Source: Dichomitus squalens LYAD-421 SS1 (Eukaryota; Basidiomycota; Agaricomycetes; Polyporales; Polyporaceae). Taken from it: a DNA stretch of 64,000 nucleotides. A program made the translations under genes and the position numbers. The notes under the pieces are model-generated. The model made no database searches. It was not told where the DNA came from and saw only the letters and a program-made list of their open reading frames with translations. How positions within the stretch are numbered: the first letter of the stretch is position 1; every line of letters starts with the position of its first letter. Positions 34,513 through 47,582 of this stretch are shown piece after piece. The stretch covers positions 435,263 to 499,262 of the forward strand of contig NW_006766899.1 in the NCBI RefSeq assembly GCF_000275845.1, given 5' to 3'.

Positions 34513-37407
34513 ATGACGGACTCCCCGTACTACTCCGAGGAGCTGCCTTCTGCAGGCCCGTTGCCAGAGAAGTTCGCGGTCGACGGCGATAGGGAGAAGC
34601 AACGTGAGTTTCCCACAGTCGCTCAACCTCCGCTCGCTAACCGTCGCCCCGTCGCCCCAGTCTCGGTCGATAAGGAGCACCTTGTCGTTGCCGACCCCGA
34701 GTTCGACGACCCCAACATCGACCCAAACGCACTCCCCCTCGGTGAGTGCAGCATCGCTTATATACAGGTCCGAAGGGGAATCTGAAGTGTGTATTTGGAA
34801 CAATGAAGAGGATGACTCGCCGTATCCCGAGGTGCGCTCCGCCGTCGCCAACACGGACGACCCGGACATGCCCGTAAACACCATACGCGCATGGGCCATC
34901 GGCCTCCTTTGGTCAATCATCCTGCCCGGCATGAACCAGTTCTTCTTCTTCCGTTTGCCGGGAGTCACCGTCACTGGTGTGAGTGCCGTTCCTCCTCCAC
35001 TTCTTCACCGCACGAGCTTATGTCCCCATCCGCAGATCGTCGCGCAACTGTTGGCCTTCCCTCTCGGTCGCCTTTGGGCCGCTTTCATGCCCCGGGTTAA
35101 GATTTTTGGCATGCCCCTGAATCCCGGTCCTTTCTCTGTCAAGGAGCACGTCCTCATTACGATCATGGCCAACGTAGGATACCAGTCAGCGTATGCGGTG
35201 CGTGACTTGACTTCGACCCCCGTCAGATCACATACTGAACTGGCACATTAGACCGATATCGTCGCCGTGCAGCGCGTATACTACAACCAAATCTATAATT
35301 TCAGCTACCAGTGGATGGTTGTTATGTCCACTCAGCTTGTAAGCGATCTGGCTGTTCCGACCGAATTCTTCTGACCATGCGTCTTGCACCACAGATTGGC
35401 TTTTCGATTGGCGGTATCGCACGTCGCTTCCTAGTAGCGCCCCCGTCCATGATCTGGCCCACGAACCTCGTCACCTGCGCGCTGTTCAACACCCTCCACT
35501 CGCAGCATTACGCGGGTATGGGAAACCGCGGAGGCATCTCCCGCGAACGGTTCTTCGTCTACGCGTTCAGCGGCTCCTTCCTGTGGTACTTCTTCCCCGG
35601 CTACATCTTCCAGGCGCTCAGCTACTTCAACTGGGTCTGCTGGATCGTCCCGGACAACCTCGTCGTCAACCAGCTGTTCGGCTACTACTCCGGCCTGGGG
35701 ATGTCCCTCATCACCTTCGACTGGTCGCAGATCGCGTACATCGGCTCGCCGCTCGCGACGCCGTGGTGGGCGTCCGCGAACGTCGCCGTCGGCTTCGTCG
35801 CGTTCTTCTGGGTGCTCACGCCCATCATCTACTTCACGAATACGTGGTACTCCGCGTACATGCCGATCTCGACGCGCACGAGCTACGACAACCGGGGGCT
35901 CGAGTACAACGTCACGCGCATCCTCACGCCCGAGTCGACGCTCGACCTGAAGCAGTACGAGGCGTACTCGCCGCTGTTCCTCTCCACGACGTTCGCGGTC
36001 ACCTACGGGCTCTCGTTCGCGAGCATCACGGCCACGATCATGCACACGATCCTGTACTTCCGGAAGCAGATCTGGATTCAGAGCCGCCGGTCCCTGTCGG
36101 AGCAGCCCGACATCCACGCCCGCCTGATGTCGAGGTACCCCCAGGTGCCCGAGTGGTGGTACGCCATCGTCTTCGGTGCGTGCCCATGTCGATTTATCAC
36201 GCATCTGGGTGCTCATTGCGCCACGCTCACATTTGCAGTGACCATGTTCGTGTTCGGCGTCGTCGCCATCGAGGTGTGGAACACCCAGATGCCCGTCTGG
36301 GCCCTCGTTCTCGCCCTGATCATATGTGAGCACACCGCACCGTCCCCCCATGTGCCGCTGGCACTCAACACTAACACTCACCTCGTCCCCCAGCGTTCGT
36401 GTACACCATCCCCGTCGGCATGATCCAGGCGATCACGAACCAGCAGGTCGGCCTGAATGTCATCACGGAGCTCATCATCGGCTACGCGCTCCCCGGGAAG
36501 CCGATCGCGATGATGATGTTCAAGACGTTCGGGTACATCACCATGGCGCAGGCGCTGCAGTTCACGTCCGACTTCAAGCTGGGCCACTACATGAAGATCC
36601 CGCCGCGCGCGATGTTCTGGGCGCAGGTCGTCGCCGCCGCCGTCGGCGGCACCGTGCAGCTCGGCGTGCAGGCGTGGATGTTCACGAACATCCCAGACAT
36701 GTGCGCGCCGGACCAGAAGGACCGCTTCGTGTGCCCGTCGACGCAGGTCTTCGGCACCGCGAGCATCATCTGGGGCGTCATCGGCCCGCAGCGCCAGTTC
36801 TCCCCTGGGCAGATCTATTACGGGCTCGTGTTCTTCTTCCTGGTGGGCGCGCTCTGCCCGCTCGCGGCGTACCTCGTCGGGCTCAAGTGGCCGAACTCGA
36901 TCCTGCGCTACGTGAACTTCCCGGTCATCTTCAACGGCACGAGCTACATCCCGCCCGCGAGCGCGGTCAACTACGTGCCCTGGACGATCGTCGGCTTCGT
37001 CTTCAACTACGTCATCCGCCGCCGCCATTTCTCGTGGTGGACGAAGTACAACTGTGGGTGCTCGTTCCGTATCGCGAGCTCTCCTCTGGTAGACCCGCTG
37101 ACAATCGTCTCTAGACATCCTGTCGGCAGGACTGGACTCGGGCGTCGCCATCTCGATCATCCTCATCTACTTCGCGCTGTTCTACCCCCAAAACGGCAAC
37201 GTCGGCCTGACCACCATCCAAGCGTGGTGGGGCAACGTCGTCTCCACCAAGACCGCCGACTTCGGGCCCGGGGGAGCCGGCACGCCCTTTTCCGCTCTGC
37301 CACCCGGCGCGACCTTCGGGTAAGCATAGCGCCTCACGTCTCCCGCTGACGACCGCAGAGCTGACCGCTCGGTTTTGTTTTTGGTTTGCAGGCCGAAGCA
37401 TTGGTAG
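34513..37407 (+). CDS. Oligopeptide transporter (OPT family), copy 1
   Basis: Ten exons: 34513-34603, 34661-34741, 34809-34978, 35036-35197, 35252-35338, 35395-36175, 36239-36325, 36394-37053, 37115-37319, 37392-37407; 779 aa. After a hydrophilic N-terminus come the conserved DDSPYPEVRSAVANTDDPD, PGMNQFFFFRLPGVTVTG and the OPT signature NPGPFSVKEHVLITIMANVG. Further conserved pieces are NTLHSQHYAGMGNRGGISRE, SQIAYIGSPLATPWW and HYMKIPPRAMFWAQVV, and the protein ends FGPKHW. Many hydrophobic helices (12-16 expected) place it in the plasma membrane as a proton-coupled importer of small peptides, possibly also modified peptides such as glutathione. All phases agree. A homologue lies at 49220-51907 in the opposite direction. 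Confidence 0.95.
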
Positions 37408-37747
37408 ACGCGGTGTACGAATATTGTTACTCACTACTCATGTACTTTAGGATCTCACTGTTGTTATTGGTTATCATGTGCTCTGTCGTTAGTCACATTA
37501 CGATCGGGAACGCTTTTCACGAGCTAACATCTGGCACGGACGGAATGTTGACACATGAACGACCACGCCTCGAGGAACTTAGCCACGAAAGAAGTGTCCA
37601 TGCGACGTAAGACAGCGACCCCACGCTAGAGACGGAAGAGAGCATTGCATATTTTGCGAAAGCACACCGGACCCGAGACCCAGCTCTCAAAGTCCCGTGC
37701 GAACGACCGAGCGAACTGACGAGTCCTTCTGACGCTTCTTCAACTTT
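37408..37747. other. Convergent 3' spacer
   Basis: The OPT and cyclophilin genes end towards each other here. No other feature seen. Confidence 0.5.
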
Positions 37748-38743
37748 CTATACCTCGCCAGACGACGTGATGACGACGCGCGACTTGGGCCGCCCCGAGT
37801 CCGAGCCGACGGCCTCGATCTTCTTGACGACGTCCAAGCCCTCCTCGACCTCGCCGAACACGACGTGCTTGCCGTCGAGCCATGACGTCACGACCGTCGT
37901 GATGAAGAACTGCGCGCGGGGGAGCCATCAAGTTGCAATACGTGAGCCGACGCGCTTAAAAGGAAGAAGAACATGAGATGTGGGAGGGCCGCGCGACGCA
38001 CCTGCGAGCCGTTCGTGTTCGGGCCTGCGTTCGCCATGGAGAGCAGGCCGGGCTTGCTGTGCCGGAGCTTGAAGTTCTCGTCTGCAGGGCAGGACAAGTC
38101 AAGCTCTCCGCGGGGCAGGGGAGGAGTGAGACACGCGACTCACCCGCGAACTTCTCGCCGTAGATCGACTTCCCGCCCGTGCCATTGTGGCGCGTGAAGT
38201 CCCCGCCCTGGAGCATGAACTGTGTGCGCAGAGGAAGGCCGTCAGTCGTGCGTCGTGAGCCGCGGGGCGCGGCCGTTGGTTCGCGCCCCGTTCGCGCACG
38301 CACAGAGAAGGGGAGAAGGAGAAGAGAGAAAGGCACACACGTTGGGGATGATGCGGTGGAACGTGCTGTTCGCGTACCCGAAGCCGTGCTGGCCCGTCGC
38401 GAGCTCGCGGAAGTTGCGCGCCGTCCGGGGCACGACGTCGTCGTACAGCTTGAACACGATGCGCCCCGTGGGCCTGTTGTCAATCGCGATGTCGAACTGT
38501 CGGACGGCATAGGCACGGGTGGGGAGGGGGGTCCGCGTGTCGGTGTCGATGTCAGAAGCCCGCCCGGGGCCGCACTGGGAGCTGACGGCTGCATGTAACA
38601 CTCACGAATACTCGCGACCTGGCGCAGCATTTGCGGGGAGGGGGGGTATTCATGACGTGTCACTGGACGCTGTTTGCGAAAACTCACATGTTGGTGGAGG
38701 CAGACGAGGCTGTACTCATGAAGCGGCGCATGTAGGAGGCCAT
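37748..38743 (-). CDS. Cyclophilin-type peptidyl-prolyl cis-trans isomerase
   Basis: Six exons on the minus strand: 38688-38743, 38606-38618, 38341-38496, 38144-38219, 38002-38081, 37748-37909; 180 aa. The second exon is only 13 bases and encodes the SRVF of MSRVFFDIAID. The catalytic core is intact: [16 protein letters not shown] (Arg, Phe, Met, Gln), [28 protein letters not shown] and [12 protein letters not shown]. It catalyses proline cis-trans isomerisation during folding. An 18-residue basic and Ser-rich extension, [14 protein letters not shown]..., precedes the usual start; it could be a mitochondrial targeting peptide, or translation may also start at the Met (residue 19) split by the first intron. 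A minus-strand TATATAAG lies upstream near 39000. Confidence 0.94.
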
Positions 38744-41700
38744 CGTACCAGGAGCGCAACGTCGAAGGGAGGAGGGGCGGAGGTGGTAGTGGTATGTAGC
38801 AGTAGCAGGCCAACGTCAGCCGCAACAAGGCAGACTCATCAGCGTCTGTTACTCGCCTGTTGCACGTGCGCGGTCCGCAATAAGCGTCGGTTTTTGGGAT
38901 GGGCCCGTGTATGCGCGCGCCCCTCAGACTCTGAAAGCGACGACGAGGAGATGAAAACGTCGGTGAGTGCGATGGCCCACATCGGTGTATATTGCGATGC
39001 TTATATAGAGGAATACATCCCCCGAGGGCCCAAAAATACGGAAACAGACGCCGCCCTGCACAATTGCTGCTCGACCGACCGCGTTTAATGCAGGGCCCCC
39101 CTCGTCCCGGATAACGACGCTAATGGACCCGCCCCTGGAACGGGGGTGTCTTCTCTATAAAAGACCACGATCTGGACCCCCTATTGTGCGGGGGCACCAA
39201 GGGGCACCAGGACTGAGGTCCTGGTACGTCTGCCCACGTGTTGATATCTGCCCGCAGAAATCGCAGTCCGCGAACACATTTGGAGGGCACCCAACGTTCG
39301 TTGCAGGATAGAGCTTCGGGGGGCTGTGTCAACCGTGGGTCTTCGATGCACATCCCCAGGTTCGAGAGCGCCATCTCAACGGCTCTCCTGCCCGACGCTA
39401 TGACGTCCGTGCACAAAGACGTTCGACAAGCTTCGCGGGCGCAAAGTGTGAGTGCGCCCATACACCGTCATGCGTTCGAAAGATAGGATGTCCGGACAGG
39501 GAGAAGCGTGTGCTTGCTTCTGCGAAGCGCGAGGAACCAGCGACGGGTGTCGAGCTGTGGTATATGGGACCGAGCGAGCATACGCGTTTGGTTTAGATTG
39601 TCATTTAGACACGCACCAATCTCGGCCCGGTCCGCTCGGTCAAAGCTTCGGATGTTCCCAATAGACAAACGAGCTGTTCCACATATAGCAGACCTGCTGC
39701 AGTCTCGACCCGCTCCGGCTTGCGAGAGGACCCGACATTCCTTTCAAGTCTAGAGAAGACTCACAAGCCTGGAGAACCAGGAGCCGACGGTGTCTCCAAC
39801 GACGGGCCCTTCCCAACAAACGTAGCCATGCCTCGATGGTTCACTCCTGATCAGAAGATGAGTAACGTATGCCTAGTCCGATCTCCTGGGGTGCAGTGTC
39901 GTACAACCTACGAAAGATATCATCTATAGCCTCAAGTTTAATGGGCGAACGAAACTATCATGAGCCAATCAGAGCCACGGCATGCATGCCGACGCTAGCG
40001 TCCCTTCCGGCAGCCAGCTGGTGGCAGATGAAGTCTTCCATCGCCACAGGTCAGAAAGGATGCCGAGCGATCCGTCTGGGCCCACTCAAACCCGCGGCGC
40101 CACCGCACCTGATGTCGCCATCGACGAAAAGCCGCCGGACAGTGAGACCCGGAGGTATGAAAGCAGAGGCTGCGTGGGCGGCCATGCTCATGCAGAGGCG
40201 TCGCGGGAAGAAATAGCCAAAGGTTCTGCTCGGGGAAGACGCTCTAAGTGTTTGAGAGAACCTATAGTCAGCGTCATCGTTACGGCAGACAGTTCTGGCT
40301 TGCTGCCCTTCATATTCTGGAAGGACGTGTACGGCCCGACGTGCCAGTGGACAAATTCCAGTCCGAGGGCTGCGCCTGTCCTGTAGGGTACACTGAGTCC
40401 AGAGCCTGATTTATCTCCACTCCCGTCGATAAGGGAACTGGGGGACCAGTGGGCTGCTCGAGTGCTGTCTGCATTATTAGTGCTCGTCAACGGACGAGCA
40501 GCTCTCACTGCACCACATACCGATCAGGATAAGACATGGTTCTGCGGAGTGGCCGCGGACACGGTCACGAGCATTGTGACAGACGCGAATTCTGGGGATG
40601 ACTCTCGGGCCCGTATAAATGTCGGCAGCCGCTAGCCATTTGGCTTTACGAGCCTCACGGCAACGGGACGAGTTCGAAGCAACGCGGACAAGACTTACGT
40701 AGCCCACCATCCCCACGAGCTTCATTTGATGACTCGCAAAACGACAACCCCGTTCATTCTGGGCAAGGCCTTCCCATAAGCGCGAAACTCCGTGTCGTAC
40801 TTCCCGACATGCTACAGAGGGCGAATATGTCCCGCCGACGATCGTGTAGAAGAACGCACTATATGCTTGTTGCCTTTCTTCCAGATATACGTACGAGGGC
40901 AAACTCTGCCATCCTGGTCAGTCGATTGACCGAGCCTAGGGAATGCGAACCTGAGAAGACGATTGCCGTCATCGTAAGGAGATGCGTTTCGCATGCGAAG
41001 GCTCACCGCAGCTGTTCGTATTCTTTACGCAGTGAGAACGTGGGGGATAGGATCCGACAGTGGAAGGACAACGCTGCCCATATATACGACGAGTCCTCTG
41101 TAGTATGACGATCGGGCATTGGTGAAGAGCATTAATGGCTCGAGCGGCGGGCCGTGCTATTAGATAGAAGTCGCGGTGTTGGGAGGTCGACACTTAATCG
41201 GATCGTTCGGCCCCCTTGTTCGGCTCGAAGAGTGGTCTGAGGCTATATCCGCTCCTGGCAGTAGACGCATTACTCGGGTCCGTACATGACGGCAGCACCG
41301 TTCTTCGGTTCGATCGCGAAGCTGACGTCAACCGCAAGTCGTCTTCCGCCGAGGGAAGCATGGGATGGCAGGTCGGCAAGTCGGCAGCGGCGATTCTTCC
41401 CTTTCGCGGGCGTAGGACTCGGTAGGGGAGATACCGTTCCAATACCGGACCCCGACCCGTACGCACGTATGCGGAGGACATATGTACATTGTACACCCAC
41501 AGCGTGAAGCGCCAGCATGCATGAGGGGATGAGCGGATTCCATCAGTGTTCTCTACAACGGGGATTGTGTCGACGGTGTGCACGCTAGCATGCCTTGACG
41601 TTAGTCCCATCCTATCCGGAAGCCCCGAATGCCGTTCTCTGCTTCCAAGACCCGATATACATACCACCGAGATGCCGCGCAAGAAGACAACGCGACCATC

Positions 41701-42342
41701 CCCGCGTCCAGTACAGCACGCTCGACATATATTTGAAGGCGAATGCACAACATGGCGGGAAAGACATGTACGTTACTAAGAACTAGAGGAGGAGGACGAT
41801 GAGGAGGACCGAGATCGGACGGCGCGGGCTGGGCCAAGACGCGCAAAAACGACGCGATGACGTACTACCAGAGGGAGGAGGGGAGGGGGAAGGCACCATG
41901 ACAACCAGAACGATGGGAGGAAACAGTTAGACGAGACCGGAAAACGCACACAAATGAACGAGTAGTAAGCTATTTCGGCTGGAGCCTGGGGCCCCGTGGT
42001 ATCTTCGGGAAGGAATGCGGAGAGACGGTGTGTACGATGTGATCGCTGCAATGGCGAATGTCTCTGTGGGACAGGACGGGGCGGAGGAGGACGCATGGTG
42101 TTGAATGATAAATGATAGAGGATGTCGAACCACTATAGCTAGTCAGACGTACGGAGCAAGCAGGTGCACGAGACGGTGTACGGTTATGATGATGGGCGGG
42201 GCAGGGCAGTAGGCCAGGCGGTCACCGGCGGTGCTGAATATGATACGAGGTTTCAGTGGGCCGACGCAGGGCAGAGGCAAAGGGGACGGGAGGAGAGGGG
42301 GGGACAGCAAACGAGCAACCGTCGCGAAGAAGGTGCGCTATG
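38744..42342. other. Gene-poor spacer
   Basis: About 3.6 kb holding the cyclophilin promoter at the left and the 3' region of the Msb1-type gene at the right. Open frames are short and without domains. Confidence 0.45.
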
Positions 42343-45300
42343 CTACGCCTCCTCTTCCTCTGGTTCCTCGATGACGTTGTGAAGGGGGGCGCCGTGCACG
42401 TATTGTGTGGGAAGATCAATCGGAATATCTTCGACGCTCACCTTGTCGTCCGCGGGGTCATCAATCTCCGGAAGCTCGGCAGGAACGACCGCGTGAGGAG
42501 AGGGGCGAGGAGAGGGACGGGGCGATGGGGATGTCGAGCGCGAGCGATCGTTGCCATTGGGGGTTGGGGCTTGGAGAGATGCTTGGCGGACAGGCAGCCG
42601 CGATGAAGGGATAGGGCTCGTCTGCCGCTCGCGCTCGCGGTACATCTCGATAAGATGCGCCGTTTTGCTCAGACTTGTCTTCGCAGGAGGCACAGGTCCG
42701 TCGCCGGGGGCTCGCGGAAGTGTCTTGACATCCCGGGGCACGGCCTGAGAGCCGGCTACGACGGGCTCGGGATCAGACTCGTACTCCGAGGCCGCGGACT
42801 GCCTGAGCAGCGCCGAATCCTCCCTGATAGCCAGATTCGTGCGCATTGTGACAGTCGCAGCAGTGTACGGGTTCTCCGTCGACGTGTCGCTCTCATAAGA
42901 CGGTCGGCCCAACTCGTCGCGAGCGTCGCTGGTCCAGGTGGGAGGACGGCGTTCGGGATGGAGGTCAAAATAGCCCATGCGCTTCCTCGGGACGGGCTGA
43001 GAGAGTCCCTCGCCCTCGTCACCATCCGCGACCGATTCACGCTCAGGCATGTCGCGCTCGAGCAGGGAGTCCTGGATGGTCGATGTATCGCAATTGGCAT
43101 CATCGCTGGGGCCCGCGACGGGCTCCATCGACTCGTCCTCCTCGTCCGAGAAGTGGCCCCGGACGGCAGCGAGCACCTCGGACACCTCCTGGCTCGCGAG
43201 CTCGGGATCAGAGCGACCGCCTCTGAGCCCGTTACGCAGCTCCGCGTCCTGCCCGGCCATACGACGGTTGTTGGTGGCGACGAGGATGTCTACCCACGCG
43301 TCGTCCTTTGACTTCCGCCGCTGGTGCCTGTCTCTCGGTAGGTCGTCGTCAAAGCTCGCAAGGCGCGTGTCAAAATCCACCGGGTCGTACTCTGTAGGCA
43401 AAAGGCCGGCTCGCTTGCCTGCCGGGCTCGTTGGCAATCCGGTGGGGAGGCGAAACCGAGAGCCTTTCTTGGTCGGTGTTCCGCTCTCGTCACGAGGGGT
43501 GCCGAGGCCGGCTCGGGTGGGCATAGGGGAGTCCGTACGCAACGGGGTTAGAAACTGCGTCTTCAACGCCGGATTCGTCACGTTGACCAATGGATTTGCG
43601 CTCAGCTCGTGGCCCGGAGTCGCGACAGTGCTCGCGACAGGAGGGGCCGTCTTTCCTTGCTCTCTGTTAGGACTGCGGGCCAGGGAAATCACTTTAGTCG
43701 CGCTGCCATTCGAACGGAGGAGACCCTCAAACTCGACTTCGCGGAAGCTCGGACTATGTGGGACAGCTCCAACCACATACGGGCGGCCGTTCAGCGTGGC
43801 CGCCGGCTTCCACTGTTTAGACTTGGTCCCAGAAGAAAAGAAAGAAGGCAGTTTGCGGCGACTTTGGCCGGCGGAGGCAAGCTGTTGCCTGTATTCGTAG
43901 GGAACAAATTCTTCAAAGAGGATGAGCGTAGTAGCCGTTCGCGGATCGCTCGTACCCGACGCCGTGTTCGTCCGTGAGACGGGAAGCGACTTGAATTCGA
44001 CCTGCAAGGGCTTAGACCGGAAGGCGCGACAGCGTTCGAGTGCGAGAACTCACCAAAGCCCAGTTACACTCTCGATCAGTCTCCTCGTGCCGCTCGTCGT
44101 CCATCCACCCTCCGCCGTAGATCAGATCACAGAACACATCCACAAACGCCTCCTCGATGACCTCTTCCCCACCCATGATCGGCTCCGTGTCCCAGCCGAA
44201 GGCCGGCAACGCCTTCTGCGTTTTCTTCAGCTTCCGGTGCATCTCCGCCTGGTGCGCCGGCCACGAGGTGATCTGGTTCGCGACCGGTGCGCTGAACTGC
44301 AGCGTCGCACTCAGGTGCGCGTCCGTCCGCGAGAAGCCGGAACTTGAGAAGTCCTGCCAATTGAGCGTCGCACGCTTCGCTGCGCGGGCCTGCCAAAGTC
44401 AAGCGTATTCCATTGATCAGCAATCGCCTGCAGTCGGGCGCAGCGCAAACTTTGGAAGGGAACCGTGGACGCACCGCGCGTGCACCCTCAGTGAGGTCAA
44501 ATTGCAGCTTCTTCTCGTCAGCGACGATGTTGCCGAAGCCCATCGCCTCGAACTCGCCCCACTTGAGGTCTGTCAGGCTCCGGAAGCGCTCTTCGCCTTC
44601 CTTGTCCTCGAAGAGCGTCGACCCGGCCGACGACGCCGACGAGATCGACGACGACAGCGACGGTGGAGTGAGCGTCGATGATGTCGATCCCGGGATTCCG
44701 GTGTCGGGGTGGAAGTTGGGCGCCAGCACCATCCGCTTCTTGTACCCGTCCGAGTACCGCGGGGGGAGCTTGAGCGTCGGCGGGGCGATCCGCTCCCACT
44801 CTTTCGAGCCGGCGAAAGCGCGCTCCCCCGCACTCGACGCCGCGGCGCGGGGGCGGTTCGCCCAGGATGCGCACGTCTTCACGAGGTCCGGGGAGTACAT
44901 CCGCACGTTGCGGCGGACGTTCAGCACCCGGGCGGTGCGGGCACCCCGGCGCGGCTGTGGCCGTTCGTTCTTTCCCAGCGTCGGGAGCATGGACGGATAC
45001 CCTTGGATCCATGCCTTGAGGCGAGTGGGCGTGCCAATCGCCGGACTGGCCGCGTTCGCCTTCGCGTCCTGCCAGCGGATGAATGCAAGGATCAGGTGCT
45101 CCGTCGCGGTCGTTGCGCGGAGGTAGTGCATGTATGCATGATGGAAATTGAGCGTCGACGGTCCCAGCCCGAAGAGCAACGGCCCAAAGAGCGGGGAAAG
45201 CGTGGGCGGGGTGTGTCCCGAAGTGGCCGAGTGGGCCGTAAACCGGCTGAGGAGCGTGAAGAGCCCGACGAGGAGCGACCGGAGGAGGCCGTCGAGCGGG

Positions 45301-46089
45301 TCGAGGAACGCCGAGAAGTGCAGGCCGGGGTAGTTCAGCGCTGCGGGACGGTCAGATCGTCGGCGACGGGGCGCGCACAGTCGCAAGATCGCAATACCCA
45401 CCAGCTTCGGTGTCCCGCCACTGCAGGTAGGCATCGTACGACACCAGTCCGCGCACTTCGTGCCCGTTCACCCACCTCACCGCCCTCGCCAAGCCCCAAC
45501 GCAGTGTCATGCCCAGCTCATGCGGCTCCGCCAATCTCGCCTCCTGTCGCCACTGCCTGTCCGCATCCGGCGATGGCCTCGAGCACGTCTTGAGGAATGC
45601 CTGAATAAGTCGCTTGACGGCCGACGGTGAGGCGTCGAGAGCGAGAGACGAGAAGATGAAAGGGGTCGTCAACCCACGAGTACCGAGCTCGTCGCCCACG
45701 ACGTCCACGAGCCGAGCGACCTCCTCCAAGCCAAGAATGACATGTCTCTGATACGACAGATACCCGTAATCATGCGCCGGGGGGAGCTCTTGTGCCGGGT
45801 CGTTGAGGTTCTCGTAGAGCGGTCTGTCGAGCCTCAAAGGCAGGAAGCTGCCGTCGGGCGGCCCAAAGTCGACATCCTCGTCTTCCGCCCCGGGAGGGCG
45901 CGCCCTGGTGGGGGCCTTGGAGTCCTTCCTCTGGCGAGACTTTGTGCTGACGGCGAGGTGCTGCTGGACGGCCTGGCGGACGGAGCCCCTAGAGTCGACC
46001 CTGCCAAACTCGTCGAGCGCGCCGAGATTGGATGATGCTTTCTTGGTCGGGGTCGATGTGGTCCGCGCGCGAGAGAACAAGCTCGGCAT
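42343..46089 (-). CDS. Msb1/Mug8-domain protein (RhoGAP-like, polarity)
   Basis: Four exons on the minus strand: 45402-46089, 44475-45340, 44054-44389 and 42343-44001; 1182 aa. The start MPSLFSRARTTSTPTKK with DEFGRVDSRGS is the typical opening in basidiomycetes. YGYLSYQRHVILGLEEVARL and RGLTTPFIFSSLALD begin the PF08101 domain, which has a RhoGAP-like fold and continues through LNYPGLHFSAFLDPLDGLL, KWGEFEAMGFGNI and EEVIEEAFVDVFCDLIYGG (to about residue 630). The C-terminal 550 residues are disordered, Ser/Pro/Asp-rich, and end in an acidic EEPEEEEA. Yeast Msb1 acts with Cdc42, Rho1 and formins at growth sites, so a role in hyphal polarity and wall synthesis is likely. Introns are 61, 85 and 52 bases. 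Confidence 0.88.
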
Positions 46090-46554
46090 CAAGAAGTCAG
46101 AAGGAATGGGGGGTGTCCTGGAGCGCGAGCACGTCTAGGGCGACGAGGACGATGGTGGTGGGAGCCGGCAGGGGGAATTGATGGTAGGTGAGCCACGCGG
46201 CGGCAATTACTTCCTCGTCGTCACTGCCGTTGTCAACCACCCAAAACGTTCAGGAACATTCAATTCATGGTGAACAAGGGCGATGTCCTCTGATTGCATT
46301 CCAGGCTTGCGTCCTACAATGGAACCTGCGAGATCGTGTGTACACGGTGGCAATTTTCATTCCAACCGCAGGAAGAGGCGTAGAAGCGGTGATAATCATG
46401 CTGACACAATCCGTCGAGAAGCATAATGGGCAAGAACAGTCACATTCAGACAGTAGGCGTCGCGTAACAACAGTCCGTCAGATACATGCGAATATCATGA
46501 GCAAACGTCTCGGGAATTATAGTAATACAGTAGTGGTCAAGCAGTAACCATGAT
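46090..46554. other. Spacer between the RCR-like and Msb1-type genes
   Basis: Contains the 3' end of the RCR-like gene and the promoter of the Msb1-type gene. No other feature recognised. Confidence 0.5.
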
Positions 46555-47582
46555 TTACACAGGTTGTTTGTAGTCCGCAGCAGGAGGTGGACCCATAGGA
46601 GGAGCATACTGATGCTGAGGAGACCAGGCCGGAGGCGGGCCAGGGGGCTGTCGGAGCAGTCAGAACTCACGATACCATTCTGCAGCATGAAGGGAAGACA
46701 TACCGGAGCGTAAGACCCTTGCGCGTCATACGCCTGCGGAGGGAACTGGGGCGGCGGTTGCGAGTAGGGCCCATCGGGGTAGTACGGAGCAGGGCCGGCT
46801 TGCGGAGATGGGTAGTAGCCAGGCTGGTATCCGCCTGATGGGGGATAGCCCGGAGGGGGAACAACTCCCGCTATAGTAGAGGTGTTGACATATGCCAGGT
46901 TTGCCCTCTGGGTGCGTCTCCTCCGCGCAACTCCGAAAGCAATCATGGCGAGCACGAATGCGACCACTGTATTGTATGAGCATCGAGGAAATCTAGGGGG
47001 TGGTGGGAAAGTGCTTACCTGCCACTATAGCAATAGCAATACGAACTCCCGTGGCCAGGGTGCAGTGCTCCCGTCCGAATCTGCGGTGAAGATGTCAGTA
47101 GCTGTTTCGTAATGATTAATTGGGAGCTCTCAAGTTGAAGGCTGTATTTCACCCAAACTGCAGCCCGAGAAACAACTAGCCATAGATGATGTGGGACGAG
47201 ATGGTCAGACACACCCTTCCTCCTACCGACTCACTGCAACCAGAGAGGGGAAAGGTATATGATGGCGCCTTTACTCGGTCATTCCTCGTGACAGGATATT
47301 AGGTTCGTAGATAGACCAGGTCCCCTGTGCAGATTGGACGGGGCTGACACCCCAATCCCTCCTCTTCCGCCATACAGGGCATTACTCGAAAAAGAGGATA
47401 ATGAGGCATCTACTCACCGATCAAAAGTGCAGGTGGCTTGTGCCCCAGGTAGGGCGGAAACGATGTAAAGAGCCGCCAGCGGCGTCAGGATGTTCTGTCT
47501 TGGGTGTCCTGTATATATGTGCGCCTGTTGTCAGTATTCTCGCTTGTCCACCACGCAAGGACTGTAGGGAGTGCGTACGCAT
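46555..47582 (-). CDS. RCR-like single-pass membrane protein (chitin deposition regulator type)
   Basis: Exons on the minus strand are 47552-47582, 47418-47508, 47019-47080, 46704-46966 and 46555-46647; 179 aa. It has an N-terminal hydrophobic segment, then a small Cys-bearing motif, CTFDRFGREHC, followed directly by one membrane helix (GVRIAIAIVAVVAFVLAMI) and a basic stop-transfer RRRR. The rest is Pro/Tyr/Gln-rich with PPGYPPSGGYQPGYYP and PPPQFPPQAY, including PPxY-like motifs. This order matches fungal RCR proteins (PF12273), which in yeast act at the ER and endosome, bind Rsp5-type ligases and affect chitin levels. The 10-residue first exon and its weak GTGGAC donor are my best reading, chosen because they supply the only in-phase ATG; the 337-base second intron is long. 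Confidence 0.75.

Noticed and set aside
35431..36381. 316-codon minus-strand frame opposite the OPT gene
   Set aside because: Antisense shadow of a GC-rich exon; composition is nearly all charged residues and it has no family match.
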